Of a DNA stretch of 64,000 bases, positions 36,322 to 46,006 are shown in pieces; within the stretch, counting starts at the first letter, position 1, and each line of letters begins with the position of its first letter. Origin of the DNA: Pseudoalteromonas luteoviolacea B = ATCC 29581 (GTDB taxonomy: Bacteria > Pseudomonadota > Gammaproteobacteria > Enterobacterales > Alteromonadaceae). Location: assembly GCA_000333235.1 (NCBI GenBank), contig CAPN01000058.1, positions 24,976-88,975 on the forward strand. The letters are read 5' to 3'. The position numbers and the translations under genes were made by a program. A model generated the notes under the pieces. That model worked only from the letters and a program-made list of their open reading frames with translations. It was not told the DNA's origin and did not search any database.

Positions 36322-36795
36322 CTAGGGCGTATAGCGTATCGCGTTCACATACCAAGTTTTGTTGCCTTCAGGCGTGCGGACTTCAAAATCATCGTCAATG
36401 GCTTTTCCTAAAATGGCTCGTGCCATTGGTGCATCGATCGATATGTAATCTTTTCTATCGTAAATTTCATCAGGACCAACGATACGAAATTGTAGTGTTT
36501 GGCCGTCGTCATTTTCAATTTCAACCCAAGCACCAAAAAAGACTTTCCCTGCTTGATCTGGGTGCGGATAGACAATTTTCAACTCAGACAGACGTTTTCT
36601 TAAATACCTAACTCGGCGGTCTATTTGACGAAGCAAGCGTTTGTTAAAGGTATAATCTGCGTTTTCAGAGCGGTCGCCAAGACTGGCTGCCCAAGTCACA
36701 ATTTTGGTCACTTCAGGGCGTTTTTCAAACCAGAGGTGATCGTGTTCTTGTTGAAGCTGACGATAACCCTCCGGTGTGATTAGGTTTGTTTTCAC
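36322..36795 (-). CDS. greB: Transcript cleavage factor GreB
   Basis: A 157-residue Gre factor. The N-terminal coiled coil (about 1-75) has the GDRSENADYTFNKRLLRQIDRRVRYL segment (split over about 42-67), with the acidic D/E tip residues that reach the RNA polymerase active site. The C-terminal FKBP-like domain ends with GKAIDDDFEV and ANDE-type contacts. The run of Arg residues and YTFNK favour GreB over GreA. It stimulates cleavage of backtracked RNA. Divergent from ompR and 78 bp upstream of tex, matching the E. coli order. Confidence 0.95.
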   Translation of the reverse strand: MKTNLITPEGYRQLQQEHDHLWFEKRPEVTKIVTWAASLGDRSENADYTFNKRLLRQIDRRVRYLRKRLSELKIVYPHPDQAGKVFFGAWVEIENDDGQTLQFRIVGPDEIYDRKDYISIDAPMARAILGKAIDDDFEVRTPEGNKTWYVNAIRYTP

Positions 36796-36966
36796 AGGTC
36801 ACTCTCAAATTTAAGTCGCTGCCAAGATAATCAAAGTCAGTGAATTTGTCGAGTTTAGCGCTTGTTTGTAATTTTATGTAACAATCTCACCGTAATTTTC
36901 CATGTTATAGATGACTGAATTCCATTATATTTACTTTATAGAATGGGTAATAAAAGTAGAAACACC

Positions 36967-37686
36967 ATGGGAACGGAAACTACCAAAATTCTCGTCGTTG
37001 ATGATGACATGCGTTTACGCTCGTTATTAGAGCGCTATTTAGTTGAGCAGGGGTTCATTGTCCGAACCGCGGCCAATTCTGAGCAGATGGATAGATTACT
37101 TGAACGTGAAAATTTTCACATGATGGTATTGGATTTGATGTTACCAGGTGAAGATGGCTTATCAATTTGTCGCCGATTACGTCAAAAAGAAAATGAAATC
37201 CCGATTGTGATGCTTACAGCAAAGGGAGACGAAGTGGATCGCATCATTGGCTTAGAGCTCGGTGCGGATGACTATTTACCGAAGCCGTTTAACCCTCGCG
37301 AATTGCTCGCGCGCATTAAAGCGGTGCTGCGTCGTAAGACCAAAGAAGTTCCGGGAGCGCCATCGGCTCAGGAGAATATCGTCGCATTTGGGCAATTTGC
37401 ACTGAATCTTGCGACACGAGAAATGCAGCATGGTAATAAAAGCTTGTCGTTGACCAGCGGTGAGTTTGCGGTATTAAAAGCCTTAGTCACACATCCGCGA
37501 GAGCCGCTCAGTCGAGATAAGTTAATGAATTTAGCTCGTGGCCGAGATTACAGTGCGCTTGAGCGCAGTATCGATGTGCAAGTATCGCGCTTGCGCCGCA
37601 TGATAGAAGATGATCCAGCTAATCCTAGGTATCTTCAAACCGTGTGGGGATTGGGTTATGTGTTTGTGCCAGATGGTGAGAAGTAA
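36967..37686 (+). CDS. ompR: Response regulator OmpR
   Basis: A 239-residue regulator from the ATG at 36967, the same length as E. coli OmpR; an in-frame ATG 24 bp upstream would add eight residues. The receiver domain has KILVVDDDMRLRSLLERYL, phosphorylation site Asp56 (MMVLDLMLPGEDG) and Lys in DYLPKPFNPRELLARI. The C-terminal winged helix (about 135-235) has SLTSGEFAVLKAL and the recognition helix SIDVQVSRLRRMIEDDP. It controls porin and osmotic genes in relatives. It is 7 bp before envZ, its sensor kinase. Confidence 0.97.
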   Translation: MGTETTKILVVDDDMRLRSLLERYLVEQGFIVRTAANSEQMDRLLERENFHMMVLDLMLPGEDGLSICRRLRQKENEIPIVMLTAKGDEVDRIIGLELGADDYLPKPFNPRELLARIKAVLRRKTKEVPGAPSAQENIVAFGQFALNLATREMQHGNKSLSLTSGEFAVLKALVTHPREPLSRDKLMNLARGRDYSALERSIDVQVSRLRRMIEDDPANPRYLQTVWGLGYVFVPDGEK

Positions 37687-37693
37687 CTAATTC

Positions 37694-38998
37694 ATGAGCA
37701 TTTTTCCACGTAGTGCGTTTGGGCAAACGGTGTTTTTTGTTGGTGCCTTGTTGCTAATAAACCAGATTGTTTCGTACATCACAGTAACGCTTTACGTGGT
37801 AAAACCCACGTTTGAACAAGTTAATCTTATGCTCGCTAAACAGGTCAAAACGGTCTTTATTGATATGGAAGATGGCGTTGAGATGAATAGTGTCATTTCA
37901 AAAAAGTTTTTTGAGATCACTGAAATTGACGTCATGACCCAACGTGAAGCGTACGCAAATGGTTTAGGGCAAGCGCGTGAATACACGATGCTTTCGCGTA
38001 GCATGTCGGAGCAACTTAATGGCTCCGCACGCGTTATGATAAGCCAGGGCGATCCACTCGTTTATTGGGTTGAAGCCCCACAAGCACCGGGATATTGGGT
38101 GCGAGTTCCGCTATCGGGGTTTACCGAAACGAATGTACAATTTTTAGTGTTTTATCTCTCAACCATCGGTTTTTTAAGCGTATTAGGTGGTTGGTTGTTT
38201 GCCAGGCACCTCAATAAGCCATTAAGAGCTTTGCAAGTGGCGGCAGGTAAAGTGGGGGTTGGTGACTTTAGCACGAGACTAAGTGAAGAAGGCTCTACAG
38301 AGGTTATCGAAGTGACCCGTGCATTCAATCAAATGTCGAAAGGAATCGCGGAACTTGAAAATGATCGACGATTAATGATGGCTGGGGTTTCTCATGATTT
38401 ACGCACGCCCCTTACCCGGATACGCCTAGCAACAGAAATGATGAATGATGAAGACGATTATTTACGTGAAGGAATAATCGATGACATTGAAGATATGAAC
38501 GCCATTATTGATCAGTTCATTGAATATTTAAGACACCACAATACTGCAGAATTGATCCTCGATGACATTAATCGAGTGGTTGAAGATGTCGTTCATTTAG
38601 AGCAACAACATCAACGCGAGATCCGTTTGGCTGCGCAAGATAATTTACCAAGTGTCATGATGAATGCTGTGGCACTCAAGCGAGTAATCACTAACATGAT
38701 TGAAAATGCCATTCGATATTCGGATGGCAGCATTGATGTCGAAACTCACTATATCGTAAGTAAAAAACAAGTAATGATTTGTGTAAAAGACCGCGGCCCT
38801 GGTATACCAGAATCGGAGCTAGAAAAAGTCTTTGAACCGTTTACGCGAGGCGACCTTGCTCGAGGTAGCGAAGGGAGTGGGTTAGGCCTTGCGATTATTA
38901 AAAGAATCATATCGACTCATGGTGGCAGCGTAAAATTGCGTAATCGCAAAGGTGGCGGGTTAAGTGCCGAAGTGTATTTACCGGTCGCGAAAGGCTGA
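37694..38998 (+). CDS. envZ: Osmosensor histidine kinase EnvZ
   Basis: A 434-residue kinase. Two membrane helices (about 12-33 and 150-172) bound a periplasmic region of about 115 residues. HAMP follows (about 173-225, [20 protein letters not shown]). The dimerisation domain has the phospho-His in [20 protein letters not shown] (about 230-249). The ATP domain shows the N box [13 protein letters not shown]1 [10 protein letters not shown] and G2 [12 protein letters not shown]. It phosphorylates and dephosphorylates OmpR in response to osmolarity. The gene is followed by the 115-bp repeat array rather than directly by a terminator. Confidence 0.96.
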   Translation: MSIFPRSAFGQTVFFVGALLLINQIVSYITVTLYVVKPTFEQVNLMLAKQVKTVFIDMEDGVEMNSVISKKFFEITEIDVMTQREAYANGLGQAREYTMLSRSMSEQLNGSARVMISQGDPLVYWVEAPQAPGYWVRVPLSGFTETNVQFLVFYLSTIGFLSVLGGWLFARHLNKPLRALQVAAGKVGVGDFSTRLSEEGSTEVIEVTRAFNQMSKGIAELENDRRLMMAGVSHDLRTPLTRIRLATEMMNDEDDYLREGIIDDIEDMNAIIDQFIEYLRHHNTAELILDDINRVVEDVVHLEQQHQREIRLAAQDNLPSVMMNAVALKRVITNMIENAIRYSDGSIDVETHYIVSKKQVMICVKDRGPGIPESELEKVFEPFTRGDLARGSEGSGLGLAIIKRIISTHGGSVKLRNRKGGGLSAEVYLPVAKG

Positions 38999-39045
38999 TC
39001 TTGCGTAGTGCCACTATTTTAACTCAAGTCCTGTAGATACAAGGT

Positions 39046-39465
39046 GAGGCTTTATGCCTCGCCATGCAAAAGATATTTCAATGACGAATATCAAGCGAAG
39101 GATAAACCTTCGCCTACCAATCAAAAATTGGCTTTTTGCTCAGGCTGCTCTCATGTTGGCGAGGCTTTATGCCTCGCCATGCAAAAGATATTTCAATGAC
39201 GAATATCAAGCGAAGGGTAAACCTTCGCCTGCCAATCAAAAATTGGCTTTTTGCTCAGGCTGCTCTCATGTTGGCGAGGCTTTATGCCTCGCCATGCAAA
39301 AGATATTTCAATGACGAACATCAAGCGAAGGGAAAACCTTCGCCTGCCAATCAAAAATTGGCTTTTTGCTCAGGCTGCTCTCATGTTGGCGAGGCTTTAT
39401 GTCTCGCTATGCAAAAGATATTTTAATGACGTATACCAAGCAAGAGTAAAACTTCGCCTGCAAAC
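39046..39465. repeat. Tandem array of a 115-bp unit (three full copies and a degraded fourth), three hairpins per unit
   Basis: Copies start at 39046, 39161, 39276 and 39391, each exactly 115 bp apart; the fourth fades after about 75 bp. Each full unit contains GAGGC-TTTAT-GCCTC, GCGAAGG-5 nt-CCTTCGC and CCAAT-CAAAA-ATTGG. The last is followed by a T-run, so it looks like a small terminator. Among copies 1-3 I see only four variable positions: two in the loop of the middle hairpin (ATAAA, GTAAA, GAAAA), one before it, one just after it. No stem base changes. Because 115 is not a multiple of 3, any frame drifts through all three phases, so the apparent open frames here are a by-product. Located between convergent envZ and pckA. 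Confidence 0.93.
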
Positions 39466-39589
39466 CATCTTTTATCATTCGTATGTACAGACAGTTTGGT
39501 TAGCTATGAGCAGCGACAACTAAAATCAGGGCGAATTAGCCTTGATAGTCGCTCATTTTAGTGTGTTGAAATGAATATGCCGCCATAAA

Positions 39590-39613
39590 AAAACGCCCTC
39601 GAAAGGGCGTTTT
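39590..39613. terminator. Bidirectional intrinsic terminator between envZ/repeats and pckA
   Basis: A perfect 10-bp stem, AAAACGCCCT (39590-39599) and AGGGCGTTTT (39604-39613) with loop CGAA. T-runs follow on the plus strand, and on the minus strand (the run of seven A at 39587-39593 read in reverse). It ends pckA transcription 33 bp after the stop codon and can also stop read-through from envZ. Confidence 0.9.
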
Positions 39614-39645
39614 GTCATTATTGATAAGGAATATTGCTTATTTGC

Positions 39646-41184
39646 TTAGCCACGTGGACCGGCATTGACGATCGCGTCCGATACGTCGTATTTCGCAAAG
39701 TTTGCTTTGAATTCTTTTGCAAGCTTCTGAGCAAACTGTTCATATTTTGCTTTATCTTCCCAAGTGTTGATTGGGTTTAGTAACTTGCTATCAACGCCAG
39801 GAATAGCAACTGGTACGTCTAGATTTAATACATCGATGTGTTGAGTTTCAACATTTGCAAGCGCACCAGAGACAATAGCATCAACAACTGCACGTGTAGT
39901 TGGGATGTCGAAACGCTTACCTACACCGTAAGGACCGCCCGTCCAACCTGTGTTAACAAGGTAAACTTTCGCACCAAATTCGCGTACGCGCTTCATTAGA
40001 AGCTCTGCATAAACGCCTGCAGGGCGTGGGAAGAACGGCGCACCAAAACACGTTGAAAACGTAGATTCGATGTCTGACGTTGAGCCAATTTCAGTTGAGC
40101 CCACTTTTGCAGTATAACCACTTAAGAAATGATACGCCGCTGCTTCTTCAGAAAGTACAGAAACAGGAGGTAACACGCCACTTACGTCACACGTTAGGAA
40201 CACAACTGCCTTAGGCTCTCCAGCACGGTTTTCTACTTTGCGCTTTTCAACATGCTCAAGCGGGTAGGACGCGCGCGAGTTTTGTGTAAGGCTTGTGTCT
40301 GCGTAATCAGGTACACGATTTTTGTCAAGCATGACGTTTTCAAGAATGGTACCAAAGCGGATGGCATTCCAAATGACTGGCTCATTTTTTTGCGAAAGGT
40401 CGATACATTTAGCGTAACAACCACCTTCGATATTAAATACACTGCCGGGTGCCCAACCGTGCTCGTCATCACCGATAAGGAATCGAGTTGGATCCGCAGA
40501 TAACGTTGTTTTACCAGTACCAGATAATCCAAAAAACAGAGCAGTGTCACCTGCTTCGCCAACGTTCGCGCTACAGTGCATTGGTAATACACCTTTAGCA
40601 GGAAGTAGGAAGTTTTGTACAGAGAACATCGACTTTTTCATTTCACCGGCATAATGCATACCAGCGAGTAATACTTTACGTTGTGCAAAGTTGATGATAA
40701 CCGTTCCGTCGCTGTTTGTTCCATCACGCTCAGGATCGCAAACAAACGAAGGGACGTTTAACACTCGCCATTCGGGTAAATCAGCTGCATTGTATTTTTC
40801 AGGGATGATAAACATGTTTTGAGCAAAAATGTGGTGCCATGCTGTTTCTGTTGTTACAACAACTGGTAGGTAATGCTCAGGATCTGCACCCACTTCAAGG
40901 TGAGAAACGAAGTGGTCTTTGTCAGAAATATACGCTTCAACACGTGCCCAAAGTGCATCAAATTTATCAGCATCAAAAGGGCGGTTTACGTTACCCCATT
41001 GAATGTCATTTGCTGTACTAGGCTCTTGAACGATAAAACGGTCACTTGGAGAACGTCCGGTACGGCGACCTGTTTTTGCCACGAAAGCTCCATTTGCGGC
41101 TAAAGTGCCTTCGGAACGGCGGATGGCGTGCTCGACCAGTTCAGCTGCGGTTAAATCGACATAACGAGTTGCGCTTGAAGTCAT
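39646..41184 (-). CDS. pckA: Phosphoenolpyruvate carboxykinase (ATP)
   Basis: A 512-residue enzyme that converts oxaloacetate and ATP to phosphoenolpyruvate, the first step of gluconeogenesis. Visible motifs: [12 protein letters not shown] (about 42-53), the kinase P-loop [14 protein letters not shown] (about 218-231), the metal-site GDDEHGW (about 237-243), and the [23 protein letters not shown] segment (split over about 313-335). It is about 30 residues shorter than E. coli PckA at the N-terminus, in line with many marine relatives. The upstream 320 bp hold a large leader hairpin and a pair of operator-like sites (separate entries), so regulation by carbon source is likely. Confidence 0.97.
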   Translation of the reverse strand: MTSSATRYVDLTAAELVEHAIRRSEGTLAANGAFVAKTGRRTGRSPSDRFIVQEPSTANDIQWGNVNRPFDADKFDALWARVEAYISDKDHFVSHLEVGADPEHYLPVVVTTETAWHHIFAQNMFIIPEKYNAADLPEWRVLNVPSFVCDPERDGTNSDGTVIINFAQRKVLLAGMHYAGEMKKSMFSVQNFLLPAKGVLPMHCSANVGEAGDTALFFGLSGTGKTTLSADPTRFLIGDDEHGWAPGSVFNIEGGCYAKCIDLSQKNEPVIWNAIRFGTILENVMLDKNRVPDYADTSLTQNSRASYPLEHVEKRKVENRAGEPKAVVFLTCDVSGVLPPVSVLSEEAAAYHFLSGYTAKVGSTEIGSTSDIESTFSTCFGAPFFPRPAGVYAELLMKRVREFGAKVYLVNTGWTGGPYGVGKRFDIPTTRAVVDAIVSGALANVETQHIDVLNLDVPVAIPGVDSKLLNPINTWEDKAKYEQFAQKLAKEFKANFAKYDVSDAIVNAGPRG

Positions 41185-41244
41185 GTTTTTACCTAAAAAA
41201 TGTGAGATTGAACGGGATAGCTCTGGGTTCCTAGTGAGAGGAAA

Positions 41245-41286
41245 TATTGACCTCAGTCGTTTAATCCTAAACGGCAGAGGTCAATA
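41245..41286 (-). promoter_or_regulatory. Long two-part hairpin in the probable pckA leader
   Basis: On the minus strand TATTGACCTC pairs with GAGGTCAATA (10 bp), then a 3x3 internal loop, then CGTTTA pairs with TAAACG (6 bp) around a 4-base loop. It lies 61-102 bp before the pckA start codon. A TATAAT on the minus strand (plus-strand 41303-41308) would start transcription just upstream of it, placing the hairpin in the 5' untranslated RNA. It could protect, regulate or bind a protein; no T-run follows, so a terminator is unlikely. Confidence 0.6.
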
Positions 41287-41389
41287 ACTCATCAAAGCTA
41301 AAATTATATTATCAGATGAAATTGCGTTATACGAGCCTTTGCAAGGCCTAAAATCCGCATTTTTTAAGAAAAAACTTGAATATTTTCAA

Positions 41390-41435
41390 TGATACCGGTG
41401 TCATGAAAGTGGGGCTTTTTATGACACCGGTATCA
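41390..41435. promoter_or_regulatory. Pair of inverted LacI-type operator-like sites upstream of pckA
   Basis: TGATACCGGTGTCAT (41390-41404) and ATGACACCGGTATCA (41421-41435) are a perfect 15-bp inverted repeat. Each arm is itself a near-perfect palindrome around a central ACCGGT with TGA and TCA ends, the form of LacI-family operators. Centres are about 32 bp apart, close to three helical turns. The sites lie 206-251 bp before pckA, upstream of its likely promoter. They fit sugar-dependent control of gluconeogenesis (inference); the regulator is not in the window. Confidence 0.6.
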
Positions 41436-41451
41436 GTTTTTAGTCATAAAA

Positions 41452-41473
41452 AAACCGTCAAAAATGACGGTTT
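41452..41473 (-). terminator. Intrinsic terminator of the hslR-hslO operon
   Basis: AAACCGTCA (41452-41460) and TGACGGTTT (41465-41473) form a perfect 9-bp stem with a 4-base loop. On the minus strand it is followed by a run of T (the A-run at 41448-41454). It lies 28 bp beyond the hslO stop. Confidence 0.9.
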
Positions 41474-41500
41474 GATTTATAAAAGTAAGACAACCTCTAA

Positions 41501-42346
41501 TTAATTGAAAATCGCGCGCACGTCTTGTTCATTAAATCGGTAATCTGTTAGGCAGTAGTGGCAACTGATTTTCACTTCACCATGTTGTGCAATATCTTCA
41601 AGTAATGCGTCCATTCCGACATTCACTAGCGCATCAATCGTTTTCTCTCGGCTACATCCACAACGATATTGTATGTGTTGAGGTTCGAAAAGCTTTGGGT
41701 TGTCTTCGTGATATAAACGAGTCAATACCGTATGAGCATCTAAATTGAGCATTTCTTCGGCTTTTATGGTGTCTGTCAGCGCTTCTAAGTGTTTGAAATC
41801 TTCTTTCGACTTTGCTTGATCTACCGGCAGTACTTGGAGTAGTAAACCGCTTGCTTTAGCGTGTTCGCTTTGCGTGGAGGTTGCTAACCATAGGCGAGTT
41901 TGCAGCTGTTCAGATTGTTCAAAGTACATCTCTAAGCATTCTGCTAAGGTAGGTTTTGTTAATGGTACTATCCCTTGATAGCGCTCCCCCTTAATTGGCG
42001 TAATGGTAAGCACCATATAACCTTGTCCGAGTAGCTCTTGGATACTTGAACCATCGACGTCATCTTGCAGGCGCGCAATGCCGCGCATATTTTGTTGATG
42101 ATCCCCATTTATAACCGCGTACTTTACGGGACCGTCACCTTGTAATTGAACCGCGATTTCACCTTCAAATTTTAACGTTGCAGTTAGCAAGCTTGTGGCG
42201 ACGAGCAGTTCACCTAACAAAGCTTGAACGGCGTCTGGGTAATCATGGTTGCCGATGATCTCTTGAAATGTTTGCTGTAATTGAACTAACTCACCGCGTA
42301 CATCGAGGTTGTCAAAGATATAACGATGTAATAAATCTTTTTGCAT
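41501..42346 (-). CDS. hslO: Redox-regulated chaperone Hsp33
   Basis: A 281-residue protein from the ATG at 42346; an in-frame TTG 6 bp upstream is unlikely. The N-terminus (KDLLHRYIFDNLDVRGELV) and the C-terminal zinc centre with CxC (YRCGCSREK, about 228-236) and CxxC (ISCHYCLTDYRF, about 258-269) are the family marks. Oxidation of these cysteines releases zinc and turns on holdase activity. The gene lies 10 bp after hslR on the same strand, as in E. coli, and is followed by an intrinsic terminator. Confidence 0.95.
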   Translation of the reverse strand: MQKDLLHRYIFDNLDVRGELVQLQQTFQEIIGNHDYPDAVQALLGELLVATSLLTATLKFEGEIAVQLQGDGPVKYAVINGDHQQNMRGIARLQDDVDGSSIQELLGQGYMVLTITPIKGERYQGIVPLTKPTLAECLEMYFEQSEQLQTRLWLATSTQSEHAKASGLLLQVLPVDQAKSKEDFKHLEALTDTIKAEEMLNLDAHTVLTRLYHEDNPKLFEPQHIQYRCGCSREKTIDALVNVGMDALLEDIAQHGEVKISCHYCLTDYRFNEQDVRAIFN

Positions 42347-42356
42347 TAACAAAATC

Positions 42357-42764
42357 CTAACTTAACTTCATTTTCAACAGCTCTCGGCGCTGTTTTTTGT
42401 CTGGTTTGGTGTCTGGATGCGGGGCAAAGAACGTATTGTTCTTACGCGCAATGGCGTTTTGCTCGCGTTTTTCTATGCTTTTAGCTGACTCAACGTAAAG
42501 TGCTTGCGCGAGAGGAGCGCTAAGGCGTTTCTCAGCTAGCGCCAACACCGTAATTTCTTTTTCATCAAAGCCTTGTGCTAATCGGACTATGGCACCGATG
42601 TCAACTTGTTTGCTCGGTTTACAGCGTTGTCCGTTATAGTGCACTTTGCCGCCTTGGATCATATCTTGAGCAAGTGCGCGAGTTTTATAAAAGCGCGCTG
42701 ACCAGAGCCATTTATCAAGACGAACGGTTGTTTTATTTGCCTCAGGTTGATTGGCTTTTGTCAC
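42357..42764 (-). CDS. hslR: Ribosome-associated heat shock protein Hsp15
   Basis: A 135-residue S4-domain protein (E. coli Hsp15 has 133). The S4 motif is RLDKWLWSARFYKTRALAQD (about 15-34) with GGKVHYNGQRCKPSKQV (about 38-54). The basic C-terminus (KPDKKQRRELLKMKLS) is also typical. Hsp15 binds free 50S subunits that still carry a nascent chain and helps recycle them. It is the first gene of the hslR-hslO pair and is divergent from the gsp operon across about 240 bp. Confidence 0.93.
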   Translation of the reverse strand: MTKANQPEANKTTVRLDKWLWSARFYKTRALAQDMIQGGKVHYNGQRCKPSKQVDIGAIVRLAQGFDEKEITVLALAEKRLSAPLAQALYVESAKSIEKREQNAIARKNNTFFAPHPDTKPDKKQRRELLKMKLS

Positions 42765-43004
42765 GAAATTATCACTCCAATTTGTGCTGAGTGTAGAAGC
42801 GTAAATTTAGCATAATCGATGAGCTAACAAAAGTAGCAACAAGGACACGGGAACTTATCTCTGCTGCATGGAGACTAAGATTTTTGACATTTGATTACAA
42901 CGCTCATTTGTTTTGTGAAGCAATGTAAAGATTCATATTTGTGCGCTTGTTGAATGGGTTATGAGAAGGTACACTGGGTCGCTCAGACGAAGAAGAACAT
43001 AGAA

Positions 43005-43913
43005 ATGATGGAACAGCAACTAGCACAATTGCAAAAAATAGCACAATCTTTGCCGCATAAACGGTTAAATCGTATCGTAACGATTGTCGCGGTCATTTAC
43101 ATTGCCTATTTGCTCGCTCAACTGTTTTGGAGTTTGTGGCCAATGCCGAAACCCCAACCGCTACCTACGACTGCTCATTACACTGTCGATGCTAATTCTC
43201 CAGCAAACGTTCGGGCCATTATTGCACAAAATGTGTTTGGTCGTGCAGATGCCAAACCTCAAGAAGTTGTGCAAAAAACCGTTATTTCAGACGCACCAGA
43301 AACGCGATTAAATTTACGTTTGACTGGCATTGTTGCAGTAAGCCACGATGATGAAGCGGGTTTAGCGATTATCGAGTCTCAGGGTCGACAAGAAACCTAC
43401 ATTGTTAGCGAGTCAATCAATGGTACAAATGCGAAAATGGCACAAGTGTTGCCTGATCGCGTGATTTTAGACGTCGGTGGGCGATTCGAAACCTTAATGT
43501 TAGACGGTTTAGATTTTTCGAAAACGATTGCCATTCCATCTTCAGGAAATCGCAATAATCTAATTGTGAATAGTTCAAGTCCAGCCCCAAGTAACAACAA
43601 ACTAAAAGAAGAATTATCAGCAACGCGAGATGAAGTCAGACAAGATCCAGGCAAGTTATTTGATTACATTCGTATCTCGCAGGCTACTAAAGATGGAAAA
43701 CTCATCGGTTATCGCTTAAGTCCTGGCAAAGATCCCGAACTATTTACCCGCATGGGGTTAAAAAATAATGATTTAGCTGTTGCGATTAATGGCTATCAAC
43801 TCACGGACATGAAACAGGCCATGCAAGCAGTTAGTGAACTGCGTAACAGTAGCAATGCCACGATTACCATTGAGCGCGATGGCAGCTTAATGGACGTGCA
43901 ATTCAGCCTGTAA
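43005..43913 (+). CDS. gspC: Type II secretion inner-membrane protein GspC
   Basis: About 302 residues if started at the ATG at 43005; an in-frame ATG at 42954 would add 17 residues, and neither has a strong ribosome site. A cytoplasmic lead of about 25 residues is followed by one membrane helix (IVTIVAVIYIAYLLAQLFW), the HR domain (about 80-165, NLRLTGIVAVSHDDEAGLAII) and a C-terminal PDZ domain (about 205-300, YRLSPGKDPELFTRMGLKNND). GspC links the inner-membrane platform to the GspD secretin and helps select substrates. First gene of the gspC-N operon. Confidence 0.92.
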   Translation: MMEQQLAQLQKIAQSLPHKRLNRIVTIVAVIYIAYLLAQLFWSLWPMPKPQPLPTTAHYTVDANSPANVRAIIAQNVFGRADAKPQEVVQKTVISDAPETRLNLRLTGIVAVSHDDEAGLAIIESQGRQETYIVSESINGTNAKMAQVLPDRVILDVGGRFETLMLDGLDFSKTIAIPSSGNRNNLIVNSSSPAPSNNKLKEELSATRDEVRQDPGKLFDYIRISQATKDGKLIGYRLSPGKDPELFTRMGLKNNDLAVAINGYQLTDMKQAMQAVSELRNSSNATITIERDGSLMDVQFSL

Positions 43914-43933
43914 AAATTGGAGTATACACAGCA

Positions 43934-46006
43934 ATGACATTCAAGCGACACCAACGAACAACAAAAGCTGGGTTAGCAAAATATGCTGCGCTCTTTCTCG
44001 CGGCTGGATTATCTTGGGCGGTGCCTGCTGTAGAATATGCAGCAAACTTTAAAGGCACCGACATTAATGAATTTATCAATATTGTTGGTCGTAACCTTAA
44101 TAAAACCATCATTATTGACCCAAACGTACGTGGCAACATCAATGTTCGTAGTTACGAACTGATGGATGAGAAGATTTACTATCAGTTTTTCTTAAACGTA
44201 CTCGAAGTATATGGTTACGCGGTCATTGAGATGGACAGTGGTGTCATCAAAGTGGTGCGCAGTTCGGATGGTAAAAAAGCGAATGTGCCTTTGGTTGAAG
44301 GGGAAGAACGAGGCAACGGCGATGTTCTGGTCACGCGCGTTGTTCGAGTGAAAAACGTCAGCGTGCAAGAGCTAGGGCCGTTAATTCGACAATTCAGTGA
44401 TCAGAAAGATGGTGGCCATGTTACTAATTTAAACTCAGCAAACGTCATGATGTTGACAGGCCATGCATCTTCGGTGAATCGTTTAGTTGATATCATTCGG
44501 TCTGTTGATCAAGCTGGTGACAGACACGTTGACATCGTCAAGCTACATCATGCGACCGCTCAAGATGTGGTTTCCGTCGTTGATAATATTTTCAAAGATT
44601 CTGGCAAAGGCACAATTCCTGATTTTCTGATCCCAAAGGTGGTTGCTGATGAGCGTACAAATAGTGTGATTGTCAGCGGTGAATCACAGGCGCGAGGGCG
44701 AGCGATTGAATTGATTAAGCGTCTTGATGGTGAATTAGAAAGCACTGGCAATACCCAAGTCTTTTACTTAAATTACGCGAAAGCGGACGAGTTAGTTAAA
44801 GTGCTTCAAGGTGTAAGTAAATCATTACAAGAAGAAGCACAAGGCGCGAACAATACCGGAGTGACTCGCCGTTCCAGTGCAAACAGTGACACCAGTATTG
44901 AAGCGCATCCAGATTCTAACTCCTTAGTGATTACTGCGCAGCCAGATACTATGCGTTCATTGGCGTTGGTGATTGAAAAATTGGATGTGCGCCGCGCTCA
45001 AGTTTTGGTTGAGGCGATCGTTGTTGAAGTCTTTGAAGGTGATGGGATCAATTTTGGTCTACAGTGGATCAGCAAAGAAGGCGGCATGCTGCAATTTAAT
45101 AACGGCACAACTGTTCCTATAGGCGGATTAGCGGTTGCCGCAGAAAAAGCCAGAGATAAAGAGATCACCGATAACGTCATTGGTGATGACTCAGGTTTAG
45201 TGACACCAATAAAACGTACCGAAAAAGGTGATTTAAACGCCTTAGGCCAACTGGTTGGTGGAATTAATGGTTTAGCTGCAGGTATCATTAAAAATGACTG
45301 GGGAGCGATTGTGCAAGCTGTCTCAACAGATACCAACTCTAATATCCTTGCAACCCCCTCTGTAACGACAATGGATAACGAAGAGGCGTCGATGATCGTG
45401 GGTCAAGAAGTGCCGATTATCACAGGATCTACAGCAAGTACAACAAACAGCAATCCGTTTCAAACAGTCGACCGTCAAGAAGTCGGTATTAAGCTGAAAG
45501 TTAAGCCGCAGATTAACGATGGGGATGCAGTACAACTGACGATTGAACAAGAAGTGTCGAGCGTAAGCGGCGCAACGGCTGTTGATATTTCGATAAACAA
45601 ACGTGCGATCAGTACGACAGTGATTGCCGACGACGGTGGTATGGTTGTCCTTGGTGGTTTGATCGATGAAGACGTTCAAGAAAGCGTGTCAAAAGTACCG
45701 TTACTTGGTGATCTGCCTGTTCTTGGCCACTTATTTAAGTCAACGAGTACGAGTAAGCGAAAGCGTAACTTATTAGTATTTATTCGACCCACCATTGTGC
45801 GCGATTCAATTCGCATGAATTCACTTAGTCACAGTAAATACAATTTCATTCGTGGTGAACAACATAAACAGCGTGACGATGGTATCGATTTAATGCCTTT
45901 AACAGACACGCCAATATTACCAGAGTGGAATGATAGTTTAACGTTGCCGCCGACGTATGAAGAATACCTGAAAAAACAAAATGACGAGCACAACAATGAC
46001 GAATAA
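43934..46006 (+). CDS. gspD: Type II secretion outer-membrane secretin GspD
   Basis: A 690-residue secretin. A basic N-terminus and signal peptide (cleavage near PAVEYA) lead to domain N0 ([20 protein letters not shown]), N1-N3 (about 120-345) and the secretin domain. The last has [11 protein letters not shown], the [12 protein letters not shown] strand and [20 protein letters not shown] (about 565-584) and ends with FIRPTIVR. The C-terminal 70 residues would be the S domain that binds a pilotin, though no gspS is nearby. It forms the 15-subunit outer-membrane channel. Confidence 0.97.
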   Translation: MTFKRHQRTTKAGLAKYAALFLAAGLSWAVPAVEYAANFKGTDINEFINIVGRNLNKTIIIDPNVRGNINVRSYELMDEKIYYQFFLNVLEVYGYAVIEMDSGVIKVVRSSDGKKANVPLVEGEERGNGDVLVTRVVRVKNVSVQELGPLIRQFSDQKDGGHVTNLNSANVMMLTGHASSVNRLVDIIRSVDQAGDRHVDIVKLHHATAQDVVSVVDNIFKDSGKGTIPDFLIPKVVADERTNSVIVSGESQARGRAIELIKRLDGELESTGNTQVFYLNYAKADELVKVLQGVSKSLQEEAQGANNTGVTRRSSANSDTSIEAHPDSNSLVITAQPDTMRSLALVIEKLDVRRAQVLVEAIVVEVFEGDGINFGLQWISKEGGMLQFNNGTTVPIGGLAVAAEKARDKEITDNVIGDDSGLVTPIKRTEKGDLNALGQLVGGINGLAAGIIKNDWGAIVQAVSTDTNSNILATPSVTTMDNEEASMIVGQEVPIITGSTASTTNSNPFQTVDRQEVGIKLKVKPQINDGDAVQLTIEQEVSSVSGATAVDISINKRAISTTVIADDGGMVVLGGLIDEDVQESVSKVPLLGDLPVLGHLFKSTSTSKRKRNLLVFIRPTIVRDSIRMNSLSHSKYNFIRGEQHKQRDDGIDLMPLTDTPILPEWNDSLTLPPTYEEYLKKQNDEHNNDE

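Noticed and set aside
39046..39465. CRISPR array
   Set aside because: Copies are contiguous 115-bp units without unique spacers and no cas genes are present.
39054..39523. A repeat protein encoded by the 115-bp array
   Set aside because: Unit length is not a multiple of 3, so successive copies would encode different phases; no ribosome site; variation fits structure rather than codons.
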